Shown one piece after another: positions 53,302-61,912 of a stretch of DNA of 64,000 bases. The stretch's first letter is position 1. Every line of letters begins with the position of its first letter. This DNA is from Oscillospiraceae bacterium (GTDB lineage Bacteria > Bacillota > Clostridia > Oscillospirales > Ruminococcaceae). The DNA is taken from assembly GCA_021201135.1 (NCBI GenBank), contig JAJQGT010000006.1, forward strand, positions 471,254 through 535,253, in the 5' to 3' direction. Under the pieces are notes generated by a model. That model ran no database searches. It worked only from the letters and a program-made list of their open reading frames with translations, and had not been told where the DNA came from. The translations under genes were made by a program, and so were the position numbers.

Positions 53302-54192
53302 TTGCAGGAATTTTATTTTGCACTATTAGGTGACGAGGTCAATTTGCCGCTTTATGTGACGGGTGTCGGCTCGACAGACCCCGAAAGGCATTGCGTCAGA
53401 CCTACCGGACATGTTTACAATCAGGTTATATATACAGCCAAGGGTGAGGGCGTCCTCACAATCGACGGCGAGGAATATAGAATTCCCGAAAACTCCGGAT
53501 TCTTCCTTCCCGCTCACTATCCTCACGATTATCTTGCAAAGGAAGGCGTTGATTGGGAGACTCATTGGGTTTCCTTCTCGGGTGCCGCTTGCGAGCCGAT
53601 TCTCGAGAGTCTCGGGCTCTCAAAGCCTGTTGTCTTCAGAACCGGCGACCTTTCTTCCGTAGAGAGAATCTGGGAGAAGATGCTCAAGACCATCCACTCG
53701 ACAAAGATTCACTCCGGGCATCACAATTCTTCGCTCATCTATTCCTTCCTTATTGAGCTCAACAAGGTCATCTCCTGCCCAGTTTCTCCGAGAGAGAATC
53801 ACCGCATGGATCAGATCAAGCTCATCATGGACTATATCGACCAGAACTACATGAAGGACATTACTCTTAACGACATGGCTAAGGTTGTCAACCTTTCTCC
53901 GCAGTATATCTGCCGTATCTTCCGTGAAACGCTCAATATGAGACCGTTCGAGCACCTGACAAAGAAGAGAATCTTCGAAGCGAAGAACCTTCTCATGGAC
54001 ACGAAGCTTTCCATCAACAGCATCTCCAAGGCTGTCGGCTACAACGATTGCAGTTACTTCTGCGCCGTCTTCAAGAGACAGGAGAAGATTTCGCCTGCCG
54101 AGTATCGTTATTTATACGCAGATAAGAATTCCGGCAAGAGCACAGTCGATCAAGATCCTGAAAACAAGAGAATCCCGCCGGATACGCTTTGA
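53302..54192 (+). CDS. AraC-family transcriptional regulator 2
   Basis: 296 residues starting with TTG (GGAGA 9-10 bases upstream). Cupin sensor with HCVRPTGHVYNQVIY, GEEYRIPENSGFFLPAHYPHDYLA and THWVSFSG, typical of AraC regulators of sugar-binding type (AraC_binding). The DNA-binding part is at about 190-285 (ITLNDMAKVVNLSPQYICRIFRETL, then SINSISKAVGYNDCSYFCAVFKRQEKISPAEYR). Target unknown; it is transcribed alone. Confidence 0.93.
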   Translation: MQEFYFALLGDEVNLPLYVTGVGSTDPERHCVRPTGHVYNQVIYTAKGEGVLTIDGEEYRIPENSGFFLPAHYPHDYLAKEGVDWETHWVSFSGAACEPILESLGLSKPVVFRTGDLSSVERIWEKMLKTIHSTKIHSGHHNSSLIYSFLIELNKVISCPVSPRENHRMDQIKLIMDYIDQNYMKDITLNDMAKVVNLSPQYICRIFRETLNMRPFEHLTKKRIFEAKNLLMDTKLSINSISKAVGYNDCSYFCAVFKRQEKISPAEYRYLYADKNSGKSTVDQDPENKRIPPDTL

Positions 54193-54206
54193 ACTTAACA
54201 CAAAAA

Positions 54207-54240
54207 TCCCGTGCTACTCTAAGTAACACGGGAATTTTTT
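54207..54240. terminator. terminator between AraC gene 2 and hydA
   Basis: Stem TCCCGTG/CACGGGA (extended by TAC/GTA after a mismatch), then TTTTTT on plus and an A-run on the other side; serves both converging genes. Confidence 0.85.
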
Positions 54241-54253
54241 ATGTCTGTTAGGA

Positions 54254-56038
54254 TTAGTGAACAACGTCTTCGTCATAGACCGAGGCTTCGGGCATATCCC
54301 AAGCGTGGTGGTCGGTATGAAGAAGGTGGTGCGACTTTTCTCCGCAGGGCTCACCGAGATAGTCGGCATAGATAGCCTTGATTTCGGGGTTCTCGTGGGA
54401 GAATCTGAGGGTGTTGGCGCTGTCGTAGTTATAGAGGACTTGTCCTCTCTCAGCTGCACGCTCTTCGTTATAGTGAATAGGCTGTCCGCCACCGCCGACA
54501 CATCCTCCGGGACATGCCATGACTTCGACGAACTGGTATTCAACCTCGCCACGTCTCAGGGCTCTGATGAGTCTACGGGCATTGCCAAGACCATTTACAA
54601 CAGCAGCCTTGACTTTAATTCCGCCTACGTTATACTCAGCCTCGATCCAGGGCTTGTCGCTGCCGAGGGCTCGGACTGCCTTGAAGGTCTCATCGGCATT
54701 CGGGTTCTCGCCAGTGAGGACATAGTAGCAGGTTCTGAGGGCTGCTTCCATAACACCGCCAGTGGTTCCGAAGATGACAGCAGCACCTGTGCCGGTTCCG
54801 AGAGGTGAATCAAAATCTTCCTCAGGGAGAGCTGCAACGTCAATCTGGTCAGCCTTGATCATGCGGCACATCTCACGGGTTGTAAGCGAGAAGTCGACGT
54901 CCTTGCAGCCTTCCTTGGCGTCGTTGATGCTCGGAATGTCGAGTTCCGCCTTCTTTGCGGTGCAGGGCATGATTGAGACGCAGACGATGTTTTCGGGATC
55001 AACGCCGATCTTCTCGGCGAAGTAGGACTTGGTGACTGCTCCGAACATCTGCTGGGGTGACTTTGCGGTTGAAAGCTGGTCAACCATGTCGGGGTACTGG
55101 CTCTTGAGGAAGCGTACCCAGCCCGGGCAGCAGGAAGTGAACATCGGGAACTTCTTGCCTTCGGGATGCTTGATTCTCTCAAGGAACTCAGTTCCCTCCT
55201 CCATGATGGTGAGGTCGGCGGAGAAGTTGGTGTCGAAGACGTAGTCGAAGCCTACGCGTCTGAGAGCAGCTGCCAGGCGCTTTTCGGTTGCGACTTCGGG
55301 TGAAAGTCCGAACTCTTCGCCCCATGCAGCTCTTACAGCGGGAGCAACCTGAACGACGGTGATCTTGTCCTTGTCGTCCATGACGCCGTTAACGCCGATA
55401 ATGGCTTCCGTGTCGTCACGGGTGTGGAGGGCATTTGTCGGGCAGTGAGTGATGCACTGGCCACAGAATGCACAGTCGGCTGCCTCAAGGCTACGATGGT
55501 TCGAAACACCGACAGTGGTGTGAGCGCCGGTGCCGGCCATGTCCCAGATGCCTAAAGACTGAACCTTCTGGCAGACGGAAACGCAGCGGCAGCACTTGAT
55601 GCACTTGCTCTCATCGCGGATGATGGGAAGCTTGTCGTTCCACTTGTCTTCAGGGAATTCGGTCTTGAAGCTTAAAGTATCGCTGATTCGAAGAGTTGAA
55701 GCGACCTTCTGGAGCTGGCAGGTGCCATTTCTGAAGCAGGAGGGGCAGTTGACTCTGTGCTGGCTGAGAAGAAGCTCCAAGTTGGTTTTTCTTGCTTCTC
55801 TGACTCTTGTTGTATCTGTGTGGATTACCATGCCTTCGCTGACGACGTTGTCGCAGGCGGTGACGAGGCGGTCGATTCCCTCGACCTCGACAATGCAGGC
55901 ACGGCAGGCACCGATTTCGTTAATGTCCTTGAGGAAGCAAAGTGTGGGAATATGTATGCCGACAAGCTTTGCAGCATCGAGTATCGACGTTCCTTCTTCG
56001 ACCTGAATAGGGGTGTTGTTAATTGTTACGTTTACCAC
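54254..56038 (-). CDS. hydA: [FeFe]-hydrogenase catalytic subunit
   Basis: 594 residues from GTG 56038 (GGGAGGGAG upstream). Domains in order: 2Fe-2S ferredoxin (CFLKDINEIGACRACIVEV), His-Cys3 cluster (LLSQHRVNCPSCFRNGTCQLQK), two 4Fe-4S ferredoxin motifs (CIKCCRCVSVCQ and CAFCGQCITHCP), then the H-cluster domain with TSCCPGW, MPCTAKKAE and MACPGGCVGGGGQP, and a small C-terminal domain. Reduces protons with electrons from ferredoxin or NAD(P)H. It overlaps the flavoprotein gene upstream by 7 bases, suggesting one complex. No hydE, hydF or hydG maturation genes are in the window. Confidence 0.95.
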   Translation of the reverse strand: MVNVTINNTPIQVEEGTSILDAAKLVGIHIPTLCFLKDINEIGACRACIVEVEGIDRLVTACDNVVSEGMVIHTDTTRVREARKTNLELLLSQHRVNCPSCFRNGTCQLQKVASTLRISDTLSFKTEFPEDKWNDKLPIIRDESKCIKCCRCVSVCQKVQSLGIWDMAGTGAHTTVGVSNHRSLEAADCAFCGQCITHCPTNALHTRDDTEAIIGVNGVMDDKDKITVVQVAPAVRAAWGEEFGLSPEVATEKRLAAALRRVGFDYVFDTNFSADLTIMEEGTEFLERIKHPEGKKFPMFTSCCPGWVRFLKSQYPDMVDQLSTAKSPQQMFGAVTKSYFAEKIGVDPENIVCVSIMPCTAKKAELDIPSINDAKEGCKDVDFSLTTREMCRMIKADQIDVAALPEEDFDSPLGTGTGAAVIFGTTGGVMEAALRTCYYVLTGENPNADETFKAVRALGSDKPWIEAEYNVGGIKVKAAVVNGLGNARRLIRALRRGEVEYQFVEVMACPGGCVGGGGQPIHYNEERAAERGQVLYNYDSANTLRFSHENPEIKAIYADYLGEPCGEKSHHLLHTDHHAWDMPEASVYDEDVVH

Positions 56039-57867
56039 TGTGTCTTTCTCCCTCCCTTGAAGATTCCGCAACCGAAGTGGTCACAGCGGAGGCATCTTGA
56101 TGCTTCCTGGCAGGATTCCTTCTCGGTCATCTTGATTTCCATCAGCTCGAAGTCGTTTCTTCTCTCACCGGGTTCGCGCTCGGACATGTTGATTCTTCCG
56201 CAATACGGACGGTCAGTGAGGTTCGGATCGGGAATTTCGACATCGGCGGTGATGGTGTGATTATAGCCTAAGTAGTAGTCGATGTTTGCAGCAGCAACCT
56301 TACCAGCAGCGATAGCTCTGATAGCGGTCTTCGGGCCGGTTACGCAGTCGCCTCCGGCGAATACACCGGGAGCGTTCTCGACTTCTGTCCAGTCATCGCC
56401 CTTGATAACGCCTCTTACAACCGGGATTCCGGAGGATTCGAGCTTGTAGAAGTCGATTCCCTGTCCGATTGCAACGAGCACTACGTCGCAGGGGATTCTC
56501 TTGTCCTCAAGACCTGAGGGACTTGGATTCATTCTGCCGCCCTTTATAAGACCGGGCATATAGGGAGTAGCCCAGAGAGCCGCAACCTTGCCTTCTTCAT
56601 CGGTTTCTATCTTGAGAGGAGCGTGGAGGTCGACCATTATTGCGCCTTCTGCGATTGCACCGTCAACCTCTTCGGGCAGAGCGGTCATGTCCTCCTTACG
56701 GCGACGATAGACGATTGAAACGCTTTCGGCACCGCATCTGATAGCGGAACGCGTGCAGTCCATGGCGACATTACCGCCGCCGATTACGCAGACCTTCTTG
56801 CCGGTGAGGTCGGGGATATTTCCGTCGCCGATTCCGCCAAGGAAGGAAACCGCAGACCAGACGCCCTCGGCGTCCTCGCCCTCGATTCCGACCTTCTTGT
56901 CGGTGTGTGCGCCGATTGCGATATAAACGGCGTCATACTCCTCACGGAGCTTTTCCATTGTGTATTCGCCCTCGCCAACCTTGGTATTGAGCTTGACCTC
57001 AACGCCGGTCGAGAGGATGCAGTCGATATCGCTCTGGAGACGCTCACGGGGAAGTCTGTATGCGGGGATGCCATAGATAAGCATTCCGCCGAGCTTCGAG
57101 TGCGCCTCGAAAACGGTGCACTGGTGCCCCATAAGCTGAAGATAATAAGCACATGAAAGACCGGAGGGTCCGCCGCCGACGATTGCAACACGCTTTCCTG
57201 TGGACGGAGCGCATTCGGGTGCCGGAACAACTCCTGCTCCCTCAACAGCCGCACGCTTGAGACCTCTGATATTGACAGGTGCATCAAGAAGGGTTCTACG
57301 GCATCTCGTCTCACAGGGATGCTCACAGATAAGAGCGCAAGCGGTCGGGAACGGGTTGTCCTTTCTGATGAGCTTGACGGCATCGGCATATCTTCCCTCG
57401 CCTACGAGAGCGATATAGCCCGGGATGTCGACGCCTGCGGGGCAGTTGCCGACGCAAGGAATGCTCATCGGAGTTCCGGCGAAGCAGTGATGCTTCTCGA
57501 TATGGGATATGTAGTCCTCGCGGAAACCGTCGAGTCCCTTCAAAACCATCTTTGCCGCCTCAAATCCTATGGCACAGTCAGCCGATTCGGCGATTACATG
57601 CGCCAGTTTTTCGATTTTTGAAAGAGTGGTGTCGTCTCCCCTTCCATTGAGGACATCCTCCAATAAATTACCCAACTGTGCAAGTCCCACTCTGCATGGT
57701 ACGCACTTGCCGCAGGTCTGGGCGTGGCACATTCTTAGAAAAGCCAGTGTCAGGTCGACGGGACAGACATCCGAAGAACTTGCGGCAATACGCCGCTCCA
57801 TGTCCTTATAAATGCCCTCGACAACCGTCTCCGCACGACTTTCAGTCATTAGTGCAAGTCTTGACAA
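56032..57867 (-). CDS. NuoF-C-terminal / GltD-like fused flavoprotein, hydrogenase partner
   Basis: About 611 residues from TTG 57867 (AAAGGAAG 9 bases upstream; an ATG at 57849 is the alternative). The first about 110 residues hold the 4Fe-4S end of NuoF (FLRMCHAQTCGKCVPCRVGLAQL) without the FMN/NADH-binding part. The rest is a GltD-type NAD(P)-dependent oxidoreductase: two 4Fe-4S motifs (CVGNCPAGVD, CALICEHPCETRCRR), FAD site VAIVGGGPSGLSCAYYL, NAD(P) site VCVIGGGNVAMDCTRSA and AGGDCVTGPKTAIRAIAAG. It ends with a Cys-rich tail (CLRCDHFGCG). It probably passes electrons between NAD(P)H and HydA. Confidence 0.9.
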   Translation of the reverse strand: MSRLALMTESRAETVVEGIYKDMERRIAASSSDVCPVDLTLAFLRMCHAQTCGKCVPCRVGLAQLGNLLEDVLNGRGDDTTLSKIEKLAHVIAESADCAIGFEAAKMVLKGLDGFREDYISHIEKHHCFAGTPMSIPCVGNCPAGVDIPGYIALVGEGRYADAVKLIRKDNPFPTACALICEHPCETRCRRTLLDAPVNIRGLKRAAVEGAGVVPAPECAPSTGKRVAIVGGGPSGLSCAYYLQLMGHQCTVFEAHSKLGGMLIYGIPAYRLPRERLQSDIDCILSTGVEVKLNTKVGEGEYTMEKLREEYDAVYIAIGAHTDKKVGIEGEDAEGVWSAVSFLGGIGDGNIPDLTGKKVCVIGGGNVAMDCTRSAIRCGAESVSIVYRRRKEDMTALPEEVDGAIAEGAIMVDLHAPLKIETDEEGKVAALWATPYMPGLIKGGRMNPSPSGLEDKRIPCDVVLVAIGQGIDFYKLESSGIPVVRGVIKGDDWTEVENAPGVFAGGDCVTGPKTAIRAIAAGKVAAANIDYYLGYNHTITADVEIPDPNLTDRPYCGRINMSEREPGERRNDFELMEIKMTEKESCQEASRCLRCDHFGCGIFKGGRKTQW

Positions 57868-57905
57868 GCTATCACGCTTCCTTTCATACAAACATTTCGA
57901 CAAAT

Positions 57906-57934
57906 ATTATAACACTATTTTTAAATATTTGCAA
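57906..57934 (-). promoter_or_regulatory. consensus promoter of the hydrogenase operon
   Basis: Minus strand TTGCAA at 57929-57934, 17-base spacer, TATAAT at 57906-57911. Confidence 0.8.
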
Positions 57935-58036
57935 GGGCGGGACTGCAAATTGACGAAATAATTTGTAAAAGATAGGTTGCCGAGAGATACCTATGCTGTA
58001 AAATTTTTTCTTTCGGTGAAATTTTTTGCCCAAAAA

Positions 58037-58064
58037 TTGACACTATTTAGGTGACGGTTGAAAT
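58037..58064 (+). promoter_or_regulatory. likely promoter of the micropeptide/ABC exporter unit
   Basis: TTGACA at 58037-58042, 16-base spacer, TGAAAT at 58059-58064. The -35 is perfect, the -10 matches four of six. Confidence 0.5.
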
Positions 58065-58100
58065 TTTTCAGCCGAGCGAAAACCGAAAGGAGTCTTTTTA

Positions 58101-58172
58101 ATGAAAAAAGCAGTATTAATCAGAACAAGTTCGTCTTCTTCGAAAACACATCCGGGTGCTTCTCACCATTAG
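58101..58172 (+). CDS. 23-residue Ser/His-rich micropeptide, candidate ABC-exported peptide
   Basis: ATG at 58101 with a strong GAAAGGAG 8 bases upstream, stop TAG at 58170. The product starts MKKAVLIRT, continues with five consecutive Ser, and ends KTHPGASHH. There is no signal peptide, no Cys and no hydrophobic core. The ABC half-transporter begins 111 bases downstream on the same strand. The good ribosome binding site and lone position argue that it is translated. It may be a secreted peptide, a peptide signal or a translated leader. I do not recognise the family. Confidence 0.6.
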   Translation: MKKAVLIRTSSSSSKTHPGASHH

Positions 58173-58283
58173 CTATCCCGAATGATGTGTGATTAGCCCC
58201 CTTAAAAAAAGGTCTTATGGTGGTTTGCCAAGCGAACGCAAGCTGTCAACTCGGGAATCTGTTTATGAAAGGACTAATTCGAA
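58173..58283 (+). promoter_or_regulatory. leader between micropeptide and ABC exporter
   Basis: A 111-base gap in which TCCCGA (about 58175-58181) can pair with TCGGGA (about 58251-58256), bracketing the region; no U-tract terminator. AAAGGA lies 11-12 bases before the exporter ATG. It may form a folding switch coupled to translation of the micropeptide. Confidence 0.35.
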
Positions 58284-60065
58284 ATGAAATTTTTTAACGA
58301 ACTCAGAAAAACTATCAACCTCACCCGTTACGCCCTTGTTAATATCATCGGCGGCATCAGAGCCCTGCCCTATATCATGATGACGCTTCTTAAGTCGGTC
58401 GTAAATGCGGCGGCGCTCGTGTCCTACACCCTTCTCCCCGGCTTCATCATCAACTACCTGATGGCAGGAGAAATCAGAACCGTGGTCATTCTGGCGGCAA
58501 CCTTAGTGGCAACGCCGTTTGTGCAAAATTCATCCAATTCGCTGATTTCAGTCATTTTTGACAAGATGCAGCTTGGGCTTTCCACCGAAGTTCATGCGGA
58601 GTTTCACAACTACACCAGCCACTTGGACTACGAATATTTCGAGTCACCGAAAGTTCTTGACATGAAGGAACGTGCTACGAGAGTATGCGATTCCGTATTC
58701 GGAGTAGTAGACTGCCTCAATTCGATTCTTTCGTCTATTATCAGCTTCGTTGTGATTCTGTCTGTTGTTGCTTACATAAACCCGCTCATGGTCGTATTCA
58801 TTCTCTTTATAGTTCTACTGAACTCTATGCTCACAAAGAGACTGAACGTCAAGAATCATGAGATAGGTATGAAGCAAGACAATTACTGGAGAGTATACTG
58901 GGGTGCAACATTCCAGATGGAAAATCCGTCATACGCCAAAGAGATCAGAGTCTATGACATCAGCGGAATGCTTCTTGATAACTTCCGCAAGGTCATGAAA
59001 AAGGGCAACGAGCTCGCACACAAGAGAACCGTTGAGTGCAACAAGACCTACTTCTTCCAGGCGATTGTCAACATCGTCAAGGACGGAGTTATCTATGGGT
59101 ACTCGATTATCTCGGTGCTCCTGGGCAGGATGGCTATCGGTACAATGTCCATCTATATCAGTGCGGCAAACCAGTTCTCAAGCAACATCGGAAGCATCGT
59201 GAACTCTTATCTGAGCCTGTCGAGGCTCTGCATGGAGGTCGAAGAGTATAAGAAATTCTTCGAGCTTCCGCAGAAACAGCAGTCCTTCGGCACCCGCAAG
59301 CCGAGCTTCGGGAAGAACTCAACTATCGAGTTCAGGAACGTCTCGTTCAAGTACCCGGGAAGCGAGAACTATGCTCTTAAGAACATGAATCTCACCATCC
59401 GTGGCGACGAGAGACTCTGCATCGTCGGAGAGAACGGCTCGGGCAAGTCAACCTTCATCAAGCTTCTTTCGAGACTGTACTTCCCCACTGAGGGCGAAAT
59501 CCTCCTTGATGGCGTGAACATCAACGAGTATGATTACAGGGAGTATCAGAACATGTTCTCGGCGGCGTTCCAGGATTTCGAAAAGTTCTATCTGCCGCTC
59601 TCGAAGAATATTGCGCTCGATAAAGACGTTGATGAGGCAAAGCTCGACAACATCTGCGAAAGAATCGGGCTTACCGACTTTGTCAAGAAGCTTCCGCACG
59701 GCTACGATTCCGCTATCGACAAGTGGGTTGACGAGGACGGAGTTAATCCCTCCGGCGGCGAGCTCCAGAGAATCTCGATTGCAAGGGCTGTATACAGCGA
59801 CAGGGACATCTATATCCTTGATGAGCCTACTGCCGCACTCGACCCGAATGCGGAATATGAGATTTACACCCAGTTCCACAACATCATCACCGACAAGTGC
59901 GCTGTTCTTATCACCCACAGACTTTCGGCGGTTCAGTTAGCCGATAAAGTGGCTGTGTTTGAAAACGGACATGTCGAAGAGTACGGCACGCACGATGAGC
60001 TCTATGCCAGAAAGGGCATCTATACAGAGATGTTTGATAAGCAGGCTGAGTTCTATAGACAATAG
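58284..60065 (+). CDS. ABC half-transporter, peptide/lipid exporter type
   Basis: 593 residues: an N-terminal six-helix ABC-membrane domain (about 20-310), then the nucleotide-binding domain with Walker A GENGSGKST near 378, Q-loop AAFQDFEKFYLPL, signature PSGGELQR (Pro for the usual Leu), Walker B IYILDEPTAALD and switch His in VLITHRLSAVQ. There is no N-terminal C39 protease domain, so the cargo would need no leader cleavage by this protein or would be processed elsewhere. Works as a homodimer by family rule. The preceding micropeptide is a candidate cargo. Confidence 0.93.
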   Translation: MKFFNELRKTINLTRYALVNIIGGIRALPYIMMTLLKSVVNAAALVSYTLLPGFIINYLMAGEIRTVVILAATLVATPFVQNSSNSLISVIFDKMQLGLSTEVHAEFHNYTSHLDYEYFESPKVLDMKERATRVCDSVFGVVDCLNSILSSIISFVVILSVVAYINPLMVVFILFIVLLNSMLTKRLNVKNHEIGMKQDNYWRVYWGATFQMENPSYAKEIRVYDISGMLLDNFRKVMKKGNELAHKRTVECNKTYFFQAIVNIVKDGVIYGYSIISVLLGRMAIGTMSIYISAANQFSSNIGSIVNSYLSLSRLCMEVEEYKKFFELPQKQQSFGTRKPSFGKNSTIEFRNVSFKYPGSENYALKNMNLTIRGDERLCIVGENGSGKSTFIKLLSRLYFPTEGEILLDGVNINEYDYREYQNMFSAAFQDFEKFYLPLSKNIALDKDVDEAKLDNICERIGLTDFVKKLPHGYDSAIDKWVDEDGVNPSGGELQRISIARAVYSDRDIYILDEPTAALDPNAEYEIYTQFHNIITDKCAVLITHRLSAVQLADKVAVFENGHVEEYGTHDELYARKGIYTEMFDKQAEFYRQ

Positions 60066-60193
60066 AAGTTGCCTTTGGCAACTTCGGAAGTTCGGCAAGC
60101 CGAACTTCCACCCCGCAGGCGAAGTTTGCGAAGCAAATCTTCCGAAGTTCGCCTGCGAACTTCTGCGCTCCCCTTTCAGGGGAGGCTTTTTTT
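60065..60193. repeat. cluster of palindromic intergenic repeats, copy 2
   Basis: Successive hairpins: GAAGTTGCC/GGCAACTTC (60065-60085), GGAAGTTCGGC/GCCGAACTTCC (60086-60109), further GCAGGCGAA/TTCGCCTGC pairing, then CTCCCCTTTCAGGGGAG (60168-60184) followed by T7. The last element is a good plus-strand terminator for the ABC exporter. Confidence 0.8.
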
Positions 60194-60207
60194 GTTCTAT
60201 TTTCAGC

Positions 60208-60236
60208 TTGACATTACCCCATAGTTATGCTATAAT
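60208..60236 (+). promoter_or_regulatory. consensus SigA promoter of the Crp/Fnr-ABC importer unit
   Basis: TTGACA at 60208-60213, 17-base spacer, TATAAT at 60231-60236. Confidence 0.88.
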
Positions 60237-60280
60237 CATCCCGTAATTGTATCATTTGAGACAAAAACGGGGTGATTTTT

Positions 60281-60934
60281 TTGACCGGGAAGAAGATGGC
60301 GGATATCTTAAGCTCGACTTTTCTTTTTAAGGGAGTTTCTGCGGAGGAGATTCTTAGGATTACCCGTGAGTTTTCCTGCGAGGAGAAAGCCTACTCGAAA
60401 GGCGAGGTTATCTTTTCGCCGGAGAAGTTCGAGAGAGTCTTGGGAGTAGTGCTTTCGGGGAGGATTGCCGTCACAAAGGGCAGGCTTTCGGTGAGCGAGC
60501 TGTCGCGAGGGAGCCTTTTCGGAGCGGCGGCGCTCTTCAATAACGAGCCTGAATACGCCTCTACCCTTACGGCGAAAACCGCCGCAACGGTGCTTTATTT
60601 CGGTCAGGATGCCATTCTCAGCCTCATCAACCGTGACGAGAGAATCAGGATGAACTATATCCGATATCTTTCGGCACGAATCAGGTTCTTATCCGAGAAG
60701 GTCGACACCTTGGGTGAAATCAGCAGTGAAAAAAGGCTTGCGAGGTTTCTTCTCAAGAACGCCGACGACAAAGGATATGTCAGCGGCTGTAACTTCTCCG
60801 AAATCGCAGGTCGGCTTGGAATCGGGAGGGCTTCGCTTTATCGTGAGCTTGCAAAGCTTGAGGAAGCGGGAGTCATCCAAAAAGACAGGAACGGCGTTGA
60901 AATCTTAGACCCCGAAAAATTGTCTCAGCCATAA
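60281..60934 (+). CDS. Crp/Fnr-family transcriptional regulator
   Basis: About 217 residues. TTG 60281 is preferred (GGGG 8 bases upstream); GTG 60272 and ATG 60296 are alternatives. N-terminal cyclic-nucleotide-binding-like cupin (YSKGEVIFSPEKFERVLGVVLSGRIAVTK, SRGSLFGAAALFN), a dimer helix, and a C-terminal winged helix (FSEIAGRLGIGRASLYRELAKLEEAGVIQKD). No N-terminal Cys cluster of the oxygen-sensing FNR is seen. It lies 15 bases before the importer genes and probably controls them. Confidence 0.92.
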   Translation: MTGKKMADILSSTFLFKGVSAEEILRITREFSCEEKAYSKGEVIFSPEKFERVLGVVLSGRIAVTKGRLSVSELSRGSLFGAAALFNNEPEYASTLTAKTAATVLYFGQDAILSLINRDERIRMNYIRYLSARIRFLSEKVDTLGEISSEKRLARFLLKNADDKGYVSGCNFSEIAGRLGIGRASLYRELAKLEEAGVIQKDRNGVEILDPEKLSQP

Positions 60935-60949
60935 AGAAAGGAAATCGTC

Positions 60950-61912
60950 ATGACTAAATTCAAGAAAATTATCGCACTTATGCTTGCTCTTGCACTCTCG
61001 GGGTGCTCGGGCAAGAAGGTCGGAACGGAAATAAATATCGCTGTTCTGTCCGGACCCACCGGAATCGGCGCAGTTTACCTTATGGAAGCAAACGATGCCG
61101 GCGAAACTACCAATTCATACAACTTCACTGTCAGCTCGGCGAACGACGACGTTGTCGCCGGTCTCACAAGCGGTGAATATGACATTGCGGCTGTTGCAAC
61201 CAACGTCGCGGCGAATCTTTACAACAAGACCGATGGGGCTATCCAGATTTGCGCCCTCAATACCTACGGCGTTCTCTATATCCTCGAGAACGGCGACTCA
61301 ATCCAGAGTGTTGAAGACCTCCGCGGCAAAACAATCTATGCCACCGGTCAGGGTGCGAACCCCGAATATGTCCTCGATTATATCCTCACCCAGAACGGCA
61401 TCGACCCCGATAACGACGTTACTATCGAGTTTATGGATTCGGACGCACTCGTCACACTGATGGCGACCGGTGAAGCTGAAATCTGCATGCTCCCCGTTCC
61501 CGCCGTCACAAGCGTTATGATCCAGAATTCCGACCTGAGAATTGCTCTTGACCTGACCGAGGAGTGGAACAACGTAACCGACGAGGGCGAGCTCACGATG
61601 GGATGTATCGTCGTAAGAACCGAATTTGCAGAGGAAAACCCCGAAGCGGTTGAGGCGTTCCTCGAGGAGTACGCCGAGTCTATCGAAAATGTTCAGGAGA
61701 ACATTGAGCATGCCGCAGAGCTCTGCGAAACCTACGGCATTGTTGCGAAATCCACTGTTGCTCTTAAGGCTATCCCCGACTGCAACCTCTGCTGTATCAC
61801 CGGCGATGAGATAAGAACCACAATCGAGCCCTATTACACAGTTTTGTATAATGCAAACGCTTCGTCCATAGGCGGAGCTATCCCCGATGAAGACTTCTAC
61901 TTTGCGAAATAA
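60950..61912 (+). CDS. ABC transporter substrate-binding lipoprotein (SsuA/NMT1-like)
   Basis: 320 residues: signal peptide with lipobox (LALALSGC, Cys near 19), then an NMT1/SsuA-type periplasmic-binding fold with LSGPTGIGAVYLM near residue 35, LTSGEYDIAAVATNVAANLYN near 75, LRGKTIYATGQGANPEYVLDYIL near 125 and a late EENPEAVEAFLEEY. The family binds sulfonates, taurine, nitrate or thiamine precursors; the ligand here cannot be told. First of three importer genes; overlaps the permease gene by 26 bases. Confidence 0.9.
   Translation: MTKFKKIIALMLALALSGCSGKKVGTEINIAVLSGPTGIGAVYLMEANDAGETTNSYNFTVSSANDDVVAGLTSGEYDIAAVATNVAANLYNKTDGAIQICALNTYGVLYILENGDSIQSVEDLRGKTIYATGQGANPEYVLDYILTQNGIDPDNDVTIEFMDSDALVTLMATGEAEICMLPVPAVTSVMIQNSDLRIALDLTEEWNNVTDEGELTMGCIVVRTEFAEENPEAVEAFLEEYAESIENVQENIEHAAELCETYGIVAKSTVALKAIPDCNLCCITGDEIRTTIEPYYTVLYNANASSIGGAIPDEDFYFAK

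Noticed and set aside
58217-58297. 26-codon frame with two Cys, overlapping the start of the ABC exporter
   Set aside because: Only a weak AGG upstream and it runs into the exporter gene in another frame; less credible than the 23-codon gene before it.
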